From: Ceratothoa steindachneri
Taxonomy: Eukaryota > Arthropoda > Malacostraca > Isopoda > Cymothoidae
Length of the DNA: 64,000 nucleotides
Assembly (NCBI GenBank): GCA_963969495.1
Contig: OZ018323.1
Coordinates: 72,698,920-72,762,919 of the forward strand
Reading direction: 5' to 3'
A model generated the notes under the pieces. It had not been told where the DNA came from. It searched no databases and saw nothing but the letters and a program-made list of their open reading frames with translations. Every line of letters starts with the position of its first letter. The first letter of the stretch is position 1. The translations under genes and the position numbers were made by a program. Below, piece after piece: positions 10,511-22,342 of this stretch.

Positions 10511-11509
10511 ATCTTTAGTGAGGTGAAATCTTATTGATAGTTATAAATATTCTCCCTCACACTTTAAGAATTTATTCCTCCCCAAAAAACAGATCATTTT
10601 AAGGAAGGAATTTGATCTAGAGTTCTTAACTCCGTAAGATAAAGCCATTATTTGATTGCTCACAATTCAATAAAAACCTCTTCAGGTTTTGATTATCCAC
10701 TCTTCCCTTATTTTTTTTTTGATGGGACAAGTATGGTCTTTGATGGCTTATAATATTATTATATTTAATATATAGTAAACTCTTGGAACTCATACAATAA
10801 ATTTCTTCTTGTACAGTTTTCTAAACTTGCAAACTGAAAATCATTTATAGATCGAAAGAGCAATTGTTAATTCAAAAGTGAACACAAGAATGCCGTCATA
10901 AATATCTACTAATGCATGCGAGCATCCGTTATTCCATCAATTTTCCTGGAAAACTTAGATGCAATACACTTTTAAACTCGGAATCTCTTCTTGAATCTGA
11001 ACAAAATGTTCATCTGTCACTTTTGATATCCTAAAAATCCACTGCAGACGTTCCATGAATTTCAAAATTTGAGCTGATTTTTTTACGCCTCGACAAGATT
11101 GAAAACTACGTGTAGGGGATATTTATTGTTCAGTCTGACTATTTTTATTATATTATTTTATCGACTGGTTGAAGCTCATAATGTTAATCGAATATTTCAA
11201 AATATTGCTAAATTTTAATAATGAAAATATTATTTTCTAGATGAAGCAAATAATGCATATTTTGATCACCTCTCATTCTCATCATAAAAATCATAAGACT
11301 GAGTAAACGCCATAAGATCTACTGAGGGCTATATTAAAGGGGGATGGTATAAACGGAAGTCAGAGGGGGTAGAAGTTTTAAAGCGTTTAATTATATGCCC
11401 AAAACCCCTAAAATATCACGTCTTGTTTCTATATCTTATATTTTAAAGGGATATTTAGAAATTCTATTCATAAATATATTGAACCAAGTCGTTTCAAAAA
11501 GCTGCTGAG
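10511..11509. other. AT-rich intergenic DNA
   Basis: No coding motif, repeat or regulatory feature I can support. Confidence 0.5.
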
Positions 11510-12045
11510 GTAAGTGTTGCTGTTATTTTTGTTTATAGCTCCTATGGAATTACTTAACACACCACCCAAGATTATCCCGGGAATTATTTTGTTTTGGTAA
11601 TAACATCATAATTCTTCGGCATTTTCTAAAGAAACTTTAAACTCTGATGTTCTTTAACATTCTCTTTCAAATCATATAATTGCCAAAGTCTTTTTAGGGT
11701 TAACCGGCAAATTATTTGGTAATAACCTTATAACTATTCGGCCCATTCTAATGGAATTTAAGCATCTTATCTTTTTATTATTCTCTTTCGAATGATGTAA
11801 TTGTCAAAATCCTCCTAAGGTTAGCCATGGAATTATCTGGCAATAACGTCATAAGTCTTCTGCCGATTCTAACAAAATTTTAACCTCTTATGATGTTTTA
11901 AATTCTCATTTGAATGGTATAACTTTCAAGGTCCTCCCAACTTTAATTCGTGAATTATTGAAAGTTTTGTAGGTCGTAAGGTCATAAATCAGTTTAAATG
12001 AGACTACGAGACTTTTGGTCAGCAGACCTTAGTTTCATCATCAAC
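11510..12045 (+). repeat. Dispersed repeat family D with ~130-bp internal tandem units
   Basis: Three or more diverged units of about 130 bp run in tandem, starting near 11,570, 11,705 and 11,835. Each reads roughly GGTAATAAC...ATAA.TATTCGGCC, then ATTCTAA..GAATTTAA, then CTCTTTCGAATGATATAA, then GCCAA.GTCCTCC.AAGGTTA. The array closes with GTAGGTCGTAAGGTCATAA and ACGAGACTTTTGGTCAGCAG. The same unit recurs at 28.8 and 30.6 kb and inverted at 27.6 kb. No coding capacity. Confidence 0.75.
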
Positions 12046-12074
12046 CAACATATCGTTGGGACGTTCTTATTTCT

Positions 12075-13012
12075 GTCACTGGTCAAAATATGAAATGCAT
12101 AATTGAAAATGTTGGAGTGCAAGGGAAAATGGGACATTTATCAGAAATCTTAACTTTCTTAGAAAGGGTAACTTGTGCAGAAGAAAATACAGTTACCAGT
12201 CAGAGACTGGTGTGCAACTTGGTGCTTCCTAGCCCCCTCTATTTCTGTGCTTTCTTGGACTGTGGTATCCTGTCACCCTCGAAATTAATGCCAAACTGGC
12301 CTACCTCCAGACCAAAGAACTTAACTTACAACAATGTAAATGATGGAATTAACCTTGCCTAAGAAGTTTGTGATGATCTGGGTATATTCATGGAGCGTCA
12401 GCGTAGGGACAGGAAGAATAAACAAATTTTTGGTAAAGGATCACAACATGCTGCATTGCCATATGACATTGAATTAAGAAGAGAAATGTTTTCTCCACTG
12501 GATAGTGTGAGCCAAAGAAATAATTTTGAGATTTCAACAGCTTTATGAACTTGCTGAGAAATATGTTTTCCTTACTCTTATACATCTTAATGATGGTCAG
12601 TATGAGTGCTAACTTACTCAATATATCATGATGACATTGATAAAGATGAGTTCCTTCTTGAAAAAAAATATTGCAGCATTTTATTGCTATTGCTACTAGT
12701 CAAGGTGAAACAAATATGTAGAAAAAAGGCCCACCGGAGCTTTGGAAGTTCATTCATAAATATAATCTTAGGAATTCCGTTCTAAATATAGTAGTAATGC
12801 TGGGGATTTTAAACACAATTGCTATTAGTGTTACTACGTGCGAGAGGAGTTTTTCTAAACTAAATCTTATTAAAGATCACTTAAGATCTAGTATGAGCAA
12901 CTTGAGGTTGAAAAATCTTGCCATGTTGTCTATAGAGAGACAACCTGAAGATGAAATAGATTTTGACAATGTTATTAATGACTTTGCTTATAAAGAGGGG
13001 TTTTTGTAGAAA
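12075..13012 (+). pseudogene. hAT transposase C-terminal half, copy B1
   Basis: Plus-strand frames give EINAKLAYLQTKELNLQQCK (about 12,282-12,341), then EVCDDLGIFMERQRRDRKN, then LPYDIELRREMFSPLDSV. An intact C-terminal frame spans 12,797-13,009 with VTTCERSFSKLNLIKDHLRS (the hAT dimerisation signature), MSNLRLKNLAMLSIERQP and EIDFDNVINDFA. Stops and shifts occur between 12,360 and 12,790. The N-terminal half of this unit is missing, because the block starts next to the repeat array ending at 12,045. Downstream it joins tail to tail with the minus-strand half B2. Confidence 0.8.
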
Positions 13013-13189
13013 GATGTGATAATTTTAAACTGATTAAAATTATTCAAAGAAAGCCATATATGAGTAATTAATAATTTTTAATTTTGAAGGACTTCATTCA
13101 ATTTCACTCAATAAAAAAGCTAATTTGGTCTGAATATATATATATATAAAAACTTTGAGAGGTTAATGTGTATTGTATTATTATATTCC
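13013..13189. other. Tail-to-tail joint between hAT halves (locus 2)
   Basis: A 3' flank (AT-rich, short TA run at about 13,135-13,148) is followed by sequence that, reverse-complemented, aligns with 7,950-8,040. Shared blocks include CAATACACATTAACC and AAATTATCACATCTTTCTAC. The same order and orientation change occur at 7,950-8,260. Confidence 0.65.
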
Positions 13190-14555
13190 TTATTGGGAGG
13201 AGCGAGAAAATCTAGGGACACCTCGGGCGGCTATAGAGTTCCAAACAATGTAACAGAATTCACAGCAATAGAAGCTGCATGAACACAATCCAAATTCAGC
13301 GAGAGATTTGTACACGCAACAAATTCTGTTTTGGGGTTAATTTCCTTTATACCTTTCTGAACACTATAATGTTTAGCAGCCATTACTGCAGCTTTATCAT
13401 ATATATGCCTGTCCTCTGCAATTTTGAATATCAATTCAATCATTTTCTATTTTTTTCAAATTCATAGTTGAAATATTTTCAGTTGTTTCACCGTTTGTTT
13501 CCAAGAAACCAAAAAATGATTCCACAACCTTCACTTAATCTCCATTTATCTTAACATAGCAAAAAACTTAGCTCATTTGATCTTATGTGAAATATCAGGA
13601 TGATTCCGAATATCATTGAAAGTACTTGGCTTCTTTTACTTGGTTGATGATTTTGCTTCTTACATTTTCTCCTCAAATCTCTATAAACTCGGTTTAGATA
13701 GTAGGTTACAGATAAGAAGTAGTGTACTTCTTTTCCATCAGGATTCTTAGAAGATGTCCACGTAACACTAGTCTTGATTCTCAAACTTCTCCAGTTTCAG
13801 TAGCGGTTTGGTCGATGTTAGTAGTAGGTTCTGGAGTTTTGCTGTTTTTCAATATTGCTTATTGTTGCTTTTTTATTAATTTTCTCTTTTTTTCTAATAG
13901 CAGCACCACTTTCCTCTACCTGCATCATTTGGGGATAGAGTGATAGAATAATGAAATATTAGTGAATGTTAAAAACTTAAAGTATTAGGCAAACCTCAAT
14001 GATGCTTATGATCGATTTAAACAGCTACCCTAGAATTAGTAAATAATAAAATAAACTGAAAAATTATTTTTTAAAACTTAACAATATCACCTGCATTAGG
14101 CTGCAGTCTAGAGGCTCAATAATAAATAATATAGGTCTGTTTTATTAGAGAAAATTAAGAAGTGTAGAAAACATATGCATGCATAACATCACAGTCTAAT
14201 TAGCTTACTATGAGTTTAATTCATATAGTTGTATTTATAATAATGTTTAATTTGGCATTGTTCGCACATTCTCACCTCTGCAATGGGTTTCCAAATCACT
14301 TAATGAAAGTGATTATTGGGTATATAGTCCTAACAACTTCAAGCAGTATGCGGTTGTCTGTGAAATTATCAAGTGATGCGTAAATAATAATTATAGAAAA
14401 TCCTGCATGACGTGCGTAAACAATATTTAAAATGCACTGTGTGATGTTTGCATGCATCTAGGTCCAACGTAAAACTGAAAACTTTGAAAGCCTGATTAAC
14501 GCCAAAGTGCCACCTCCAAAAGGTGTCTCTTCCGTTCGCCCTTAGCTACGCCACT
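13190..14555 (-). pseudogene. hAT transposase N-terminal half with terminal inverted repeat, copy B2
   Basis: The right end (TAGCTACGCCACT at 14,543-14,555) is a hAT terminus read inward on the minus strand. Inside are the 5' region shared with A and C, then the N-terminal coding part with stops near 13,800. The cleanest piece is 13,443-13,231, with KAAVMAAKHYSVQKGIKE, INPKTEFVACTNLSLNL and AASIAVNSVTLFGTL, the DUF4371-like core. Homology ends at the same FFGTL point as copy A. Inside the 5' part, ATATGCATGCATAA and its neighbours match 7,000 and 9,800. The element lies directly against a LINE RT fragment. Confidence 0.75.
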
Positions 14556-14569
14556 CTTTCCATATGGGC

Positions 14570-14830
14570 TATTAGTTATGATGCTTATGTCATCTGCGAG
14601 CTGTATATATTTCCTTGACGGAAAAAACTGGACCTGGAAACTCCTTCTTATAAATTCTTTAAAGGTATGGACTCAAGCATCCTTCTTGTGAAATACGTTG
14701 TCTAATTTCAAACTCTGATCCTCTGTTGTCTTTTATCTCTATATAACAAATATTCTTATTTCCAGACCAAATCATTTTTCCCTTATATATCTAAACATTA
14801 TTCTAGCTTTATTATTTTTTACACTTCTGA
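14570..14830 (-). pseudogene. LINE reverse transcriptase palm fragment
   Basis: The minus strand reads DNRGSEFEIRQRISQEGCLS then PYL and a stop (about 14,730-14,675), and after a shift YIQLADDISIITNSPYG (about 14,616-14,566). This is the RQG..LSP..F motif followed by the catalytic x-ADD box of a non-LTR reverse transcriptase. About 85 codons survive, with one stop and one frameshift. It ends where the hAT terminus at 14,555 begins, so the hAT probably inserted into this LINE. The clade cannot be decided. Confidence 0.6.
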
Positions 14831-15161
14831 TTGGTCCTAAAACATATTCTTATGTTAAGAATAATGCATATATAAAACCCTTTTGTCAATTTTTTTTATT
14901 GTTCGCCTAGAAGATTAACTTTGAAAAGGTTGAAAGATATTTAGGCCAATAAAGTTTTTTCAGTTGCTAGCAGTTTTTTCCAACATTCACTTTCTTAAAA
15001 GAAAGTGCTCGAAAAAGTTAAAATATATATATTTATGTGTATGTGTTCGTGCTCATGTATCGTTTTTAGAAATTTGTTTGAAATGAAATTAATTATTTCT
15101 TTTATTGCTTATGATTTTCATATCCATAAAAGTGAATATCGTTACTCGACTACTGATTAAT
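14831..15161. other. AT-rich spacer
   Basis: Nothing recognised. It contains a short alternating-TA stretch near 15,020. Confidence 0.5.
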
Positions 15162-15166
15162 AACAA
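15162..15166. repeat. Left target-site duplication of the solo LTR
   Basis: AACAA immediately before the TG of the LTR, matched by AACAA at 16,492-16,496. Confidence 0.7.
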
Positions 15167-16491
15167 TGTGGGGAAATCAATATCGTGAGGATAAAACAGA
15201 CGCTAGGTTGGTTACACAGCGTCAACCGCTTCTTGGCATATGGGCCGATACTTTAACCTCCCCCCCTCCCCTTTTCGCCCTGCTGGCACAACAATCCGCG
15301 ATAACACTCGTAAGGAAACATTATAATCAGCAGATTTCGTAACCCGTTAGCATATAAAAGGAGGGTGGTATAGCCTTTCGAATAAAAATTTATGAACAGG
15401 CTCACTGTCATTTCCTGTTGTTTAGGTCTAGCTTTGCCAAATAGACGAAATTTCATTCTCTCCGACGAAAACCAGAAGAGACCATTAGGGCTAATAGTCA
15501 CCACGCTGAAAATTGATACATTAGGAGAGAGGCTTAAACATAGGCACTCATCTTCCCTCCCCTCCCACCAGCGGATAAGTAAGGTATATATACGTCGATC
15601 TGGAGAAAAGAGTGGAATCGAGTTAGCGATCGAGAGAAGACGAGTACTTGCGTCAGTGTTGGCATTAAAGTGGAACCGAGCGCAAGTTAAGATGAAGAAA
15701 ATATTCTTCCCGAAGCTGTTCCTTTTGGTCACATCAAAGCGAAGACCATCGGTGTAGAGAATCACCCTCATACCCCTCTCGTTAGAGAAACCCCCTATCT
15801 CAGTTTTCGAATAAACCAGAGATATCTCTCACCATTGAGGAATACCAAAGTGAAGTTCCACTCGAAACAGGGTTCACCTCTTGGTCACCTCTCATCATCG
15901 AGAAGCTTAAGAAGTGTAACCCAAGGATTGGAATACTAATACATTCACTGCTTCCTCGCTTATATCTTCAAGAAAAGAAGCATCGACTTGCCCCTTCTCA
16001 TTCACTTCGAAGTCAGCTGTTTTCTCCAGTCAGCCTCTCGCTCGTATACGACACATTCACCTAGCCTCACCTCGACTCCCTCAAGGTCAACCCCGTCTGA
16101 CGCTACTTTGTTAAAAAGGTAAAAGGACTCCCATTTAATTATGTTCTTTAATTAACATTCCGTACTAAAGTGAATTTTTGCGTCAACCATCGTCTAGTAT
16201 TCATTGGTAGTATTAATTTTTATTCAGATCCACTTCTTATATCCTTAGTAGATTGAAGGTTTTTAATATTTAATTTTTTATGTAAGTAAAAGTATATCTT
16301 TGCTCTAGTTATTTAACTAAATACTCGAAACGCTGCACAAGTCAATAGATATATAATATTACGAATCCTCCCTGGTTAAAGAATCAAATCAAAAGATAAA
16401 TAGTAATATAGCACTCTTAAAGAAAAATAAGGAACGAGGTTATTTATGTATAGAACAAACGTACATGCATAGTCAGCCGTATGCCATGACA
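15167..16491. mobile_element. Solo LTR of an LTR retrotransposon, 5-bp target duplication
   Basis: The 1,325-bp segment starts TGTGGGG and ends CATGACA (TG...CA), flanked on both sides by AACAA (15,162-15,166 and 16,492-16,496). That is the expected footprint of LTR integration followed by LTR-LTR recombination. It is more GC-rich than its surroundings. A second copy, reversed and missing part of one side, lies at 61,893-62,685. Shared blocks include ATATCTCTGGTT, AAACAGCTGA and CCTCCCTGGTTAAAGAA. A TATA box (TATAAAAG near 15,353) fits plus orientation, but a second TATATATA lies at 15,583, so orientation is open. Open frames at 15,253-15,771 (-) and 15,392-15,757 (+) carry no domain. The superfamily is not determined; a 5-bp duplication suits Gypsy, BEL or Copia. 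Confidence 0.75.
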
Positions 16492-16496
16492 AACAA
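16492..16496. repeat. Right target-site duplication of the solo LTR
   Basis: AACAA immediately after the terminal CA of the LTR, identical to 15,162-15,166. Confidence 0.7.
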
Positions 16497-18476
16497 ATTA
16501 ATCTCCAACTTGGAAAAAAAAAGCGTTATGCCCTATAAGGTTAGCGAAAAACCTATTATGCCAGCAGAGATGATTAGCGTTAATTAAGAATACCATCTAT
16601 TTGTTCAATTATTGTACCTCCATTGTAGCCGTAAATTGGCCCTTAAAATAAGCATTAAACTTGTGATAACAAAGAGCAGCTGCAACATAGTATTTTGCTC
16701 AAAAAATGAACGTTAATATAAAATAGGAAAATTTCTCTCCTTCATTCACCGCAGCAGTGAAAAATTATTATTTGCTTTGTTTTTTTCACATCATTAGAAG
16801 AATTATGAGTAATATAAACTGCTAATTTCACGTATTTCAACTACAGGGATATGTAAGTTTTGGTCTGCGGAACGTGTCAATTCGGTGCAAAGTGCCTTGT
16901 ATAGTAAAGTGAGAAGGGGGAAAAAAAATAATCAAGTACCTATGTACAACCTATTTATCATCGTTATTCACAATTTTATTTGATACTTACATTATCTAAT
17001 TAATTAATCCTGCTTTCTATAATGTCTGTAGTTTCCATGAAAAATTTATGAAATCGAGATTTTACCTAATCAGTATCTTAAAATTAAAGATGTGAGGATG
17101 TCTTCAAACTCTTGGAAAGGAAACATCCTTCTATTTTTTAAATGGATGTTACTTAAATTAAGTCATTAATTTCATTTGTTTTTTCACGTTCAATATGTTA
17201 CTTTCAGCTTGAAGAGTAATATTACTTTAAATATATTTAAAATGCCCAGCGCTAATTATCAGTGAGTTTAATTCAGTGAGTTAATCTAATCAAAGGTGTA
17301 AAAGTGTGTGCGGAAGTGCGGTGTGTTGCCAGATCCAAAAAATGATGAGGAAGTGCAGAAGGAATTGAGAAATGGCATCCACAATAGGAAATTTAAATGA
17401 AATATAAAGTGGAAAAAAACAAATCGAATTAATTAAATGAGTCTTAAAAGACTTTGATCTGCAGCATTCGTTTGCAAAAGTGACCTAAGATAATAAATAT
17501 AATTAATGCAATTTTTGCAAGAATTTTAAAATTGTTTAATTTTATTAAACATTTCAGCATCCATTTAATACGCAACAATACATTTAAATTGGAAAATCAT
17601 GAAAAATAGTGTAAATAATGGTTTTAATTTGCTACTTTTGTCGTTATCTGAAAAAGTTTGGTTCATTCATATATTTATGTCATAGTAGAATTTAACCTGA
17701 AGTTAAGATCGTTTTGATAGCTAATTTTTTCAAAGCCTTTTATACAAGATACTCTATTCAATATTGAAACAGGTATATCCTAAACTAATATTGTACTTAT
17801 ATAACGGTCAACTCCTTTGATGATTTGATAGTCACATAGAGACTATAGAGATAACAATATGATACAAAGTAATAAATTTCCTAATCAAGTTACCAACAAA
17901 ATTAATATATTCTTTAATTGTGAGAATGAAGAAACTAATAATCCTATTACAAACAAAGGATGTATGAGTGGCCTAAGATGAGATAAGCCTCATAGTAATG
18001 ACAAAGATATATACACCATCTAATAGAAGACATCCAGATCTGATGAATATAAATATTTTTGAGTCAATTTAAACTGTTTTTATTATATAATTGATCTGGT
18101 AGCTTACTAAAATAAGAGTATGCAAATCAAAACACAAATGATCATTCATTTAAACTTAATAATATGAATTTTTAAAATTTTGTGAGTTATTATTATCTGT
18201 ATACCCATATCAGGCATCTGATTGATATTCACCGTTTCCTCTACAGTCATATTTTTTAAAATTATTAACTGTATAGTTTACCATTCAAAATTTTTAAGTG
18301 ATTATACTACATGGGTTTTGTAGTTTAGTAAATTTGCATAATTTAATTCCCCTTACTTACTCAGCAATATTTTGATACTTGAGTCCATTTAAAGTATGAT
18401 AAAATTCATTTTATAAAATAGATACTTCAAGTTTTCAATGTTTTAGCAATAAATTAGAAAGCTACTGAGTCCAGTC
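16497..18476. other. AT-rich intergenic DNA
   Basis: No recognisable gene or element. One short plus-strand frame near 17,310-17,390 (CGVLPDPKNDEEVQKEL) looks mildly protein-like but is too short to call. Confidence 0.45.
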
Positions 18477-18680
18477 TGTAGAGGAAGAATTTGAGAAACT
18501 AGGAGTCGTACAAGGTTCTTTATTACTGACTTTCACTCCTCAGGAGCTTCGTCAGAGTGACAACAAACTATGAATCTATTCGTCATTGTTTCTTGTCACT
18601 CTGAGGAATCTCCTGAGTAGCGAAATGTCATTAGTAAATAACCTCGTACCACTCCTGGTTTCTCTTATTTTTCCTCTCCA
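18477..18680. mobile_element. Foldback element (MITE-like), ~88-bp arms
   Basis: The left arm 18,477-18,563 (starts TGTAGAGGAA, contains CTCCTCAGGAGCTTCGTCAG) pairs with the right arm 18,593-18,680 read in reverse, at roughly 80% identity, around a 29-bp loop. No coding. Near-identical 14-mers GAGTCCAGTCTGTA (18,467) and GAGTCCAGTTTCTA (18,708) flank the structure. They are too long and too distant to be an ordinary target duplication. Confidence 0.75.
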
Positions 18681-21600
18681 TTTATTGCCATAGACTCCCA
18701 TCAACACGAGTCCAGTTTCTACACTATCTACATTCACCGTTTCACTGAAGTATCACAGAATTTCAGGCAATGGTCACTCAGGCAAACGCATCGACCTTAA
18801 GCACTCAGTAAAACACAGCTCCATTATTCATAAAAGAAGACCCCGGAGCCCCTGTCCTTACTCAGCCCCTACTTCAAACTTATGTTACCAAGAGCAGATA
18901 AACAGAGAACAGCGAACTATTGTGCAAGAGCATCAACGAGCGAAAAGCTTTATTTTACTAAAGCGTCATTATATAAATTTAAACAACCTTGGAAATTTAT
19001 GGACATTTTATTAAACTACATGAAATCTTCTTTTGTAATTATTTTAAATTCATGTAGGGCATCCCACTACTGAATTGAATAATTTTTAATTAATTTTCTT
19101 TTCTCGAAAATGCACAGTAAAGAGAAGTATAAAGATGTCCCTGCCATCGAGGGAGGTCAAGTCTTGTAAGATCTTCGTCCAGTAGCAACACGAGCATTCG
19201 TGCAACCAAGAAGATGCGCGAGCATTGAGGTATCCCAAGCCCGTAGCTTACCTTAGACCAAAACTGAAGGCTTTTTTAACACCTGAACCACTAATTCAAA
19301 GTCCCCTAATAAAAAAAGTACATGAAGACCATCAAGAATAAAGAGGGCGTAAGGAGGACAGAGCTTATCACCCTGCTTGAGGATATCAACTTTATCACTA
19401 CAACTGCAGGATGTTGGTCAGCTCACCATCAATCATTTCTGGGCAAGACTGGTCATTGGTTAAATTGCCTCACCTTGGCAACGGAGAATGTATTCCTCTG
19501 TCTCTCAAATAAAATTATGATGTGCTTGATGTTAGAATTAGTGAAGTTTAACAGTTATATAACATTCAAGAAAATGTAAGTATTAGTATTAAATATAATA
19601 TATAATGGAAATAAACTCTTGTACTTCAATACTACATTTATTGAAACATTAATAAATATATACTATGAGTGAATGTATATAGCACATTATTTAAAGTATT
19701 TTTATTATTTATTATAATTTCAAATAGATAATATATTAAATTTTCACAAATTTAGAATCCATATTTGAATATTTGTCTATAATTCATTTACGCCCAAGGT
19801 TTGCATTGTTGCAATCGACAGCTTTGGGAATGGTCTGAGTTGGGGGTTTGACATAACTTCTAATACTACGCTAGTACAAGGCTAGTTACATTGACGAAAA
19901 AAGATGAGAGATGAGGCTTAGGTAATAGACATTCAGAAACTCATTTTTTAGCAGGATGATCAGGACTGCACAATGCCACACCATCCTAGATGTGGCGCAG
20001 ACACATTCAAAATCTTGCACACCTCAGATATCAATAATGTCCCTGAAATGTCATCTAACGCACACCTCTGCTTCACCATGCTGATAAACTCATATATTTT
20101 AAATTTTTTTCATGTTTATATTAATAAAGAATATATAAAATATAAGTTGACTTTTAATTATCTTTAACATAATTAATGTGACTTAATAATAGAGATTAAC
20201 AAATTCTAAATTATAAAACTAGTTTTATGATTTAATCCACAAATATCTTATAAGAGCTTTACATTTTTAAACAATTTACTTTAAAATTATTCAAATACAT
20301 TTATAAGTTTTATTATTTCTGTTACAGAGAGGTCATTATCACGTGGATAAATATTTTCTAGTTGCTTCCAACATTAAAATAGAAAGAAAAGTCAGTGTGA
20401 ATGCATCGTGGTGCACAATAAAGTACAAAAATCCCATTTAACCCAGGTTACCACATATGTAGGACCCAGGGGCATTCATCGCTTGCTTTGCACACATCGA
20501 CAATAAAATTATTGTGGAGAACTGTTAGTCATGAACCTTATCGCTACTTGCCTAAAAATTTTAATCGAAGAAGGACGCCTACCTAAGTGTACACAGCACT
20601 ATTCTGCCTATACTGATGACTGAGCTATTCTGCAGGCTCAAATCAGGTTCTTGGGTATCTTCAGTAGACCTAACCTACACAAGACCTAACCTACACATGG
20701 CTGACTAACTAGACCACAAACATAGGTTAAAGTAGCTCTGGTAAAAGGTATAAATCAGGGAGTGGAATCTTCATTTGGATTAAAATAATGAAAACATTGG
20801 TATATATTTAAAATTATTTTATAAAGGAGAGAATTTATAAACTGTGCATGCAAATGTATATTTAATTAATATTTTTTAGTATAGTATTAACTTTATCAAG
20901 CGAATTTCTTTCAATGATTGTTTAAAATTAAATTTCTTAGTAAAGAAAGGTTACTATTTACCAATCCATTTTTTTACTTTTGCGAAGAATGGAGAACAAC
21001 TGAAAAAGGTGGCAGTATCACTTACTTCTCCATCTAGATGGAGGATAAAATTGGAACATATTGTACTGACAAAGAGAGCATGAAAAAACTCCTGCAGCAT
21101 ACCATGTTACTAGAATTCCATCGCGCTACCTGAATGCACCTGTTTCTCAAGTAAAAAACCTTTGTCGCCCAATCTTCTGCAAATGAAAGTTCGCTCTCCA
21201 TAGATTAGATGTAGTGAAACCTTAAACATTCATTATGACACCTCAAGCGTTTGAAGGATTTCCATTCTCAAAGAGAATCAAAAAATAATTTTGATGATAT
21301 ACCACTTTATTGAAAGCGAAATAATTCTCCTTGACTGCTAACTACAATAACTGTGAGAATTGCGAAACTTGAATCCATTAAATAAGGCATTTTTATCTAG
21401 AAAGGATTTATTTAAAATAATATCTATAATTTCTTAAAGTATAATATTTGCAAATAAGGAAGTGATGCCGAAACGAAAAAAAAGTACTTGACAACATAAG
21501 CATTGTAATTTCAGAAGCAAATACAAGGCAATTATTATAGGTATATAAATTGTAAGTAACAGGATTAACAGGAAACTAAAAACTTAGAAATAACAAAGGA

Positions 21601-22136
21601 AGAGAGTGTAGGAAGAAACAATTGGACAAAGAGCAAATACTATCTTATGGATTTTAGGTATTGTAATTAAAAGAGGTAGATTATTCTCTATCAAATTCAA
21701 CAGTCAAATAATGGCATATAAACTTTAAAAAAAAGTCAAATTTACTGAGAGAATTACAAAATTGTAGCACATTTCATTATGGTCATATAATATTCTGCAT
21801 TTTCTCAATTTTGTACCAAGCGTAGTACTAATCTCGATCTCAGTTCCAATGAGGAAGAGTTATGAAAGAATTAAGAGTTGAGACAAAATATAGATTAAGG
21901 GGCATCGTTTATCTGCAACAGGCGAAATTATTCGATTGATGTTTCAAGTTAGAGTCATCAAAGGTTTGTATACGCCTTATTATTGATCCTATTTTAGTTT
22001 ACTCATACCAAGTCTCTTATGAAAATCGAGTTTTCCTTCTATAGAGCATAGGCAATACTTCAGTTTAGGGGCGCCGTATTTTGGGCTACACTTTTGGGCT
22101 ACGATGTAGACCCTATGACGGAAGACGTCATAAGAC
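18681..22136. other. Intergenic DNA without recognised features
   Basis: Mostly AT-rich. Short open frames at 18,882-19,073, 19,322-19,579 and 19,973-20,167 have no motif. A 16-bp direct duplication of GACCTAACCTACACA occurs near 20,670-20,700. Nothing else is supported. Confidence 0.5.
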
Positions 22137-22342
22137 GAAGCCCCCTCATTGCGAAAGAAACTTAAAATGTTAATTTTGGGCGGAAACAGCCTAAATTAGG
22201 CGGTGCTATGGTCTTTATTATTTCTATAAAAGTGCAGAGCTGATCGGACGTTTATCAAAATAACAAAGACGAAAGCGCCGCCTAAATTAGGCTATTGCCG
22301 CCCCAAAATATCACTTTTTATTTACTTTCGAAATGGGGGCTT
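22137..22342. mobile_element. Foldback element (MITE-like), ~85-bp arms, TATA in the loop
   Basis: The left arm 22,137-22,223 and right arm 22,257-22,342 are reverse complements with few mismatches. Paired blocks include AAGCCCCC, GCGAAAG, TTTTGGGCGG, GCCTAAATTAGGCGG and GTCTTTATTATTT. The loop of about 33 bp contains CTATAAAAGTGCAGAGC, a TATA-box-like string. No coding. It is GC-richer than its flanks, consistent with an inserted element. The target duplication was not resolved. Confidence 0.75.

Noticed and set aside
15253..15771. Overlapping 172-codon (-) and 121-codon (+) open frames
   Set aside because: Both lie within the solo LTR. They overlap antisense, have no motif, and the copy at 61,893 is not open.
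20660..20705. Telomere-like CCTAACCTA motifs
   Set aside because: Only a 16-bp sequence duplicated once; not a (TTAGG)n array.
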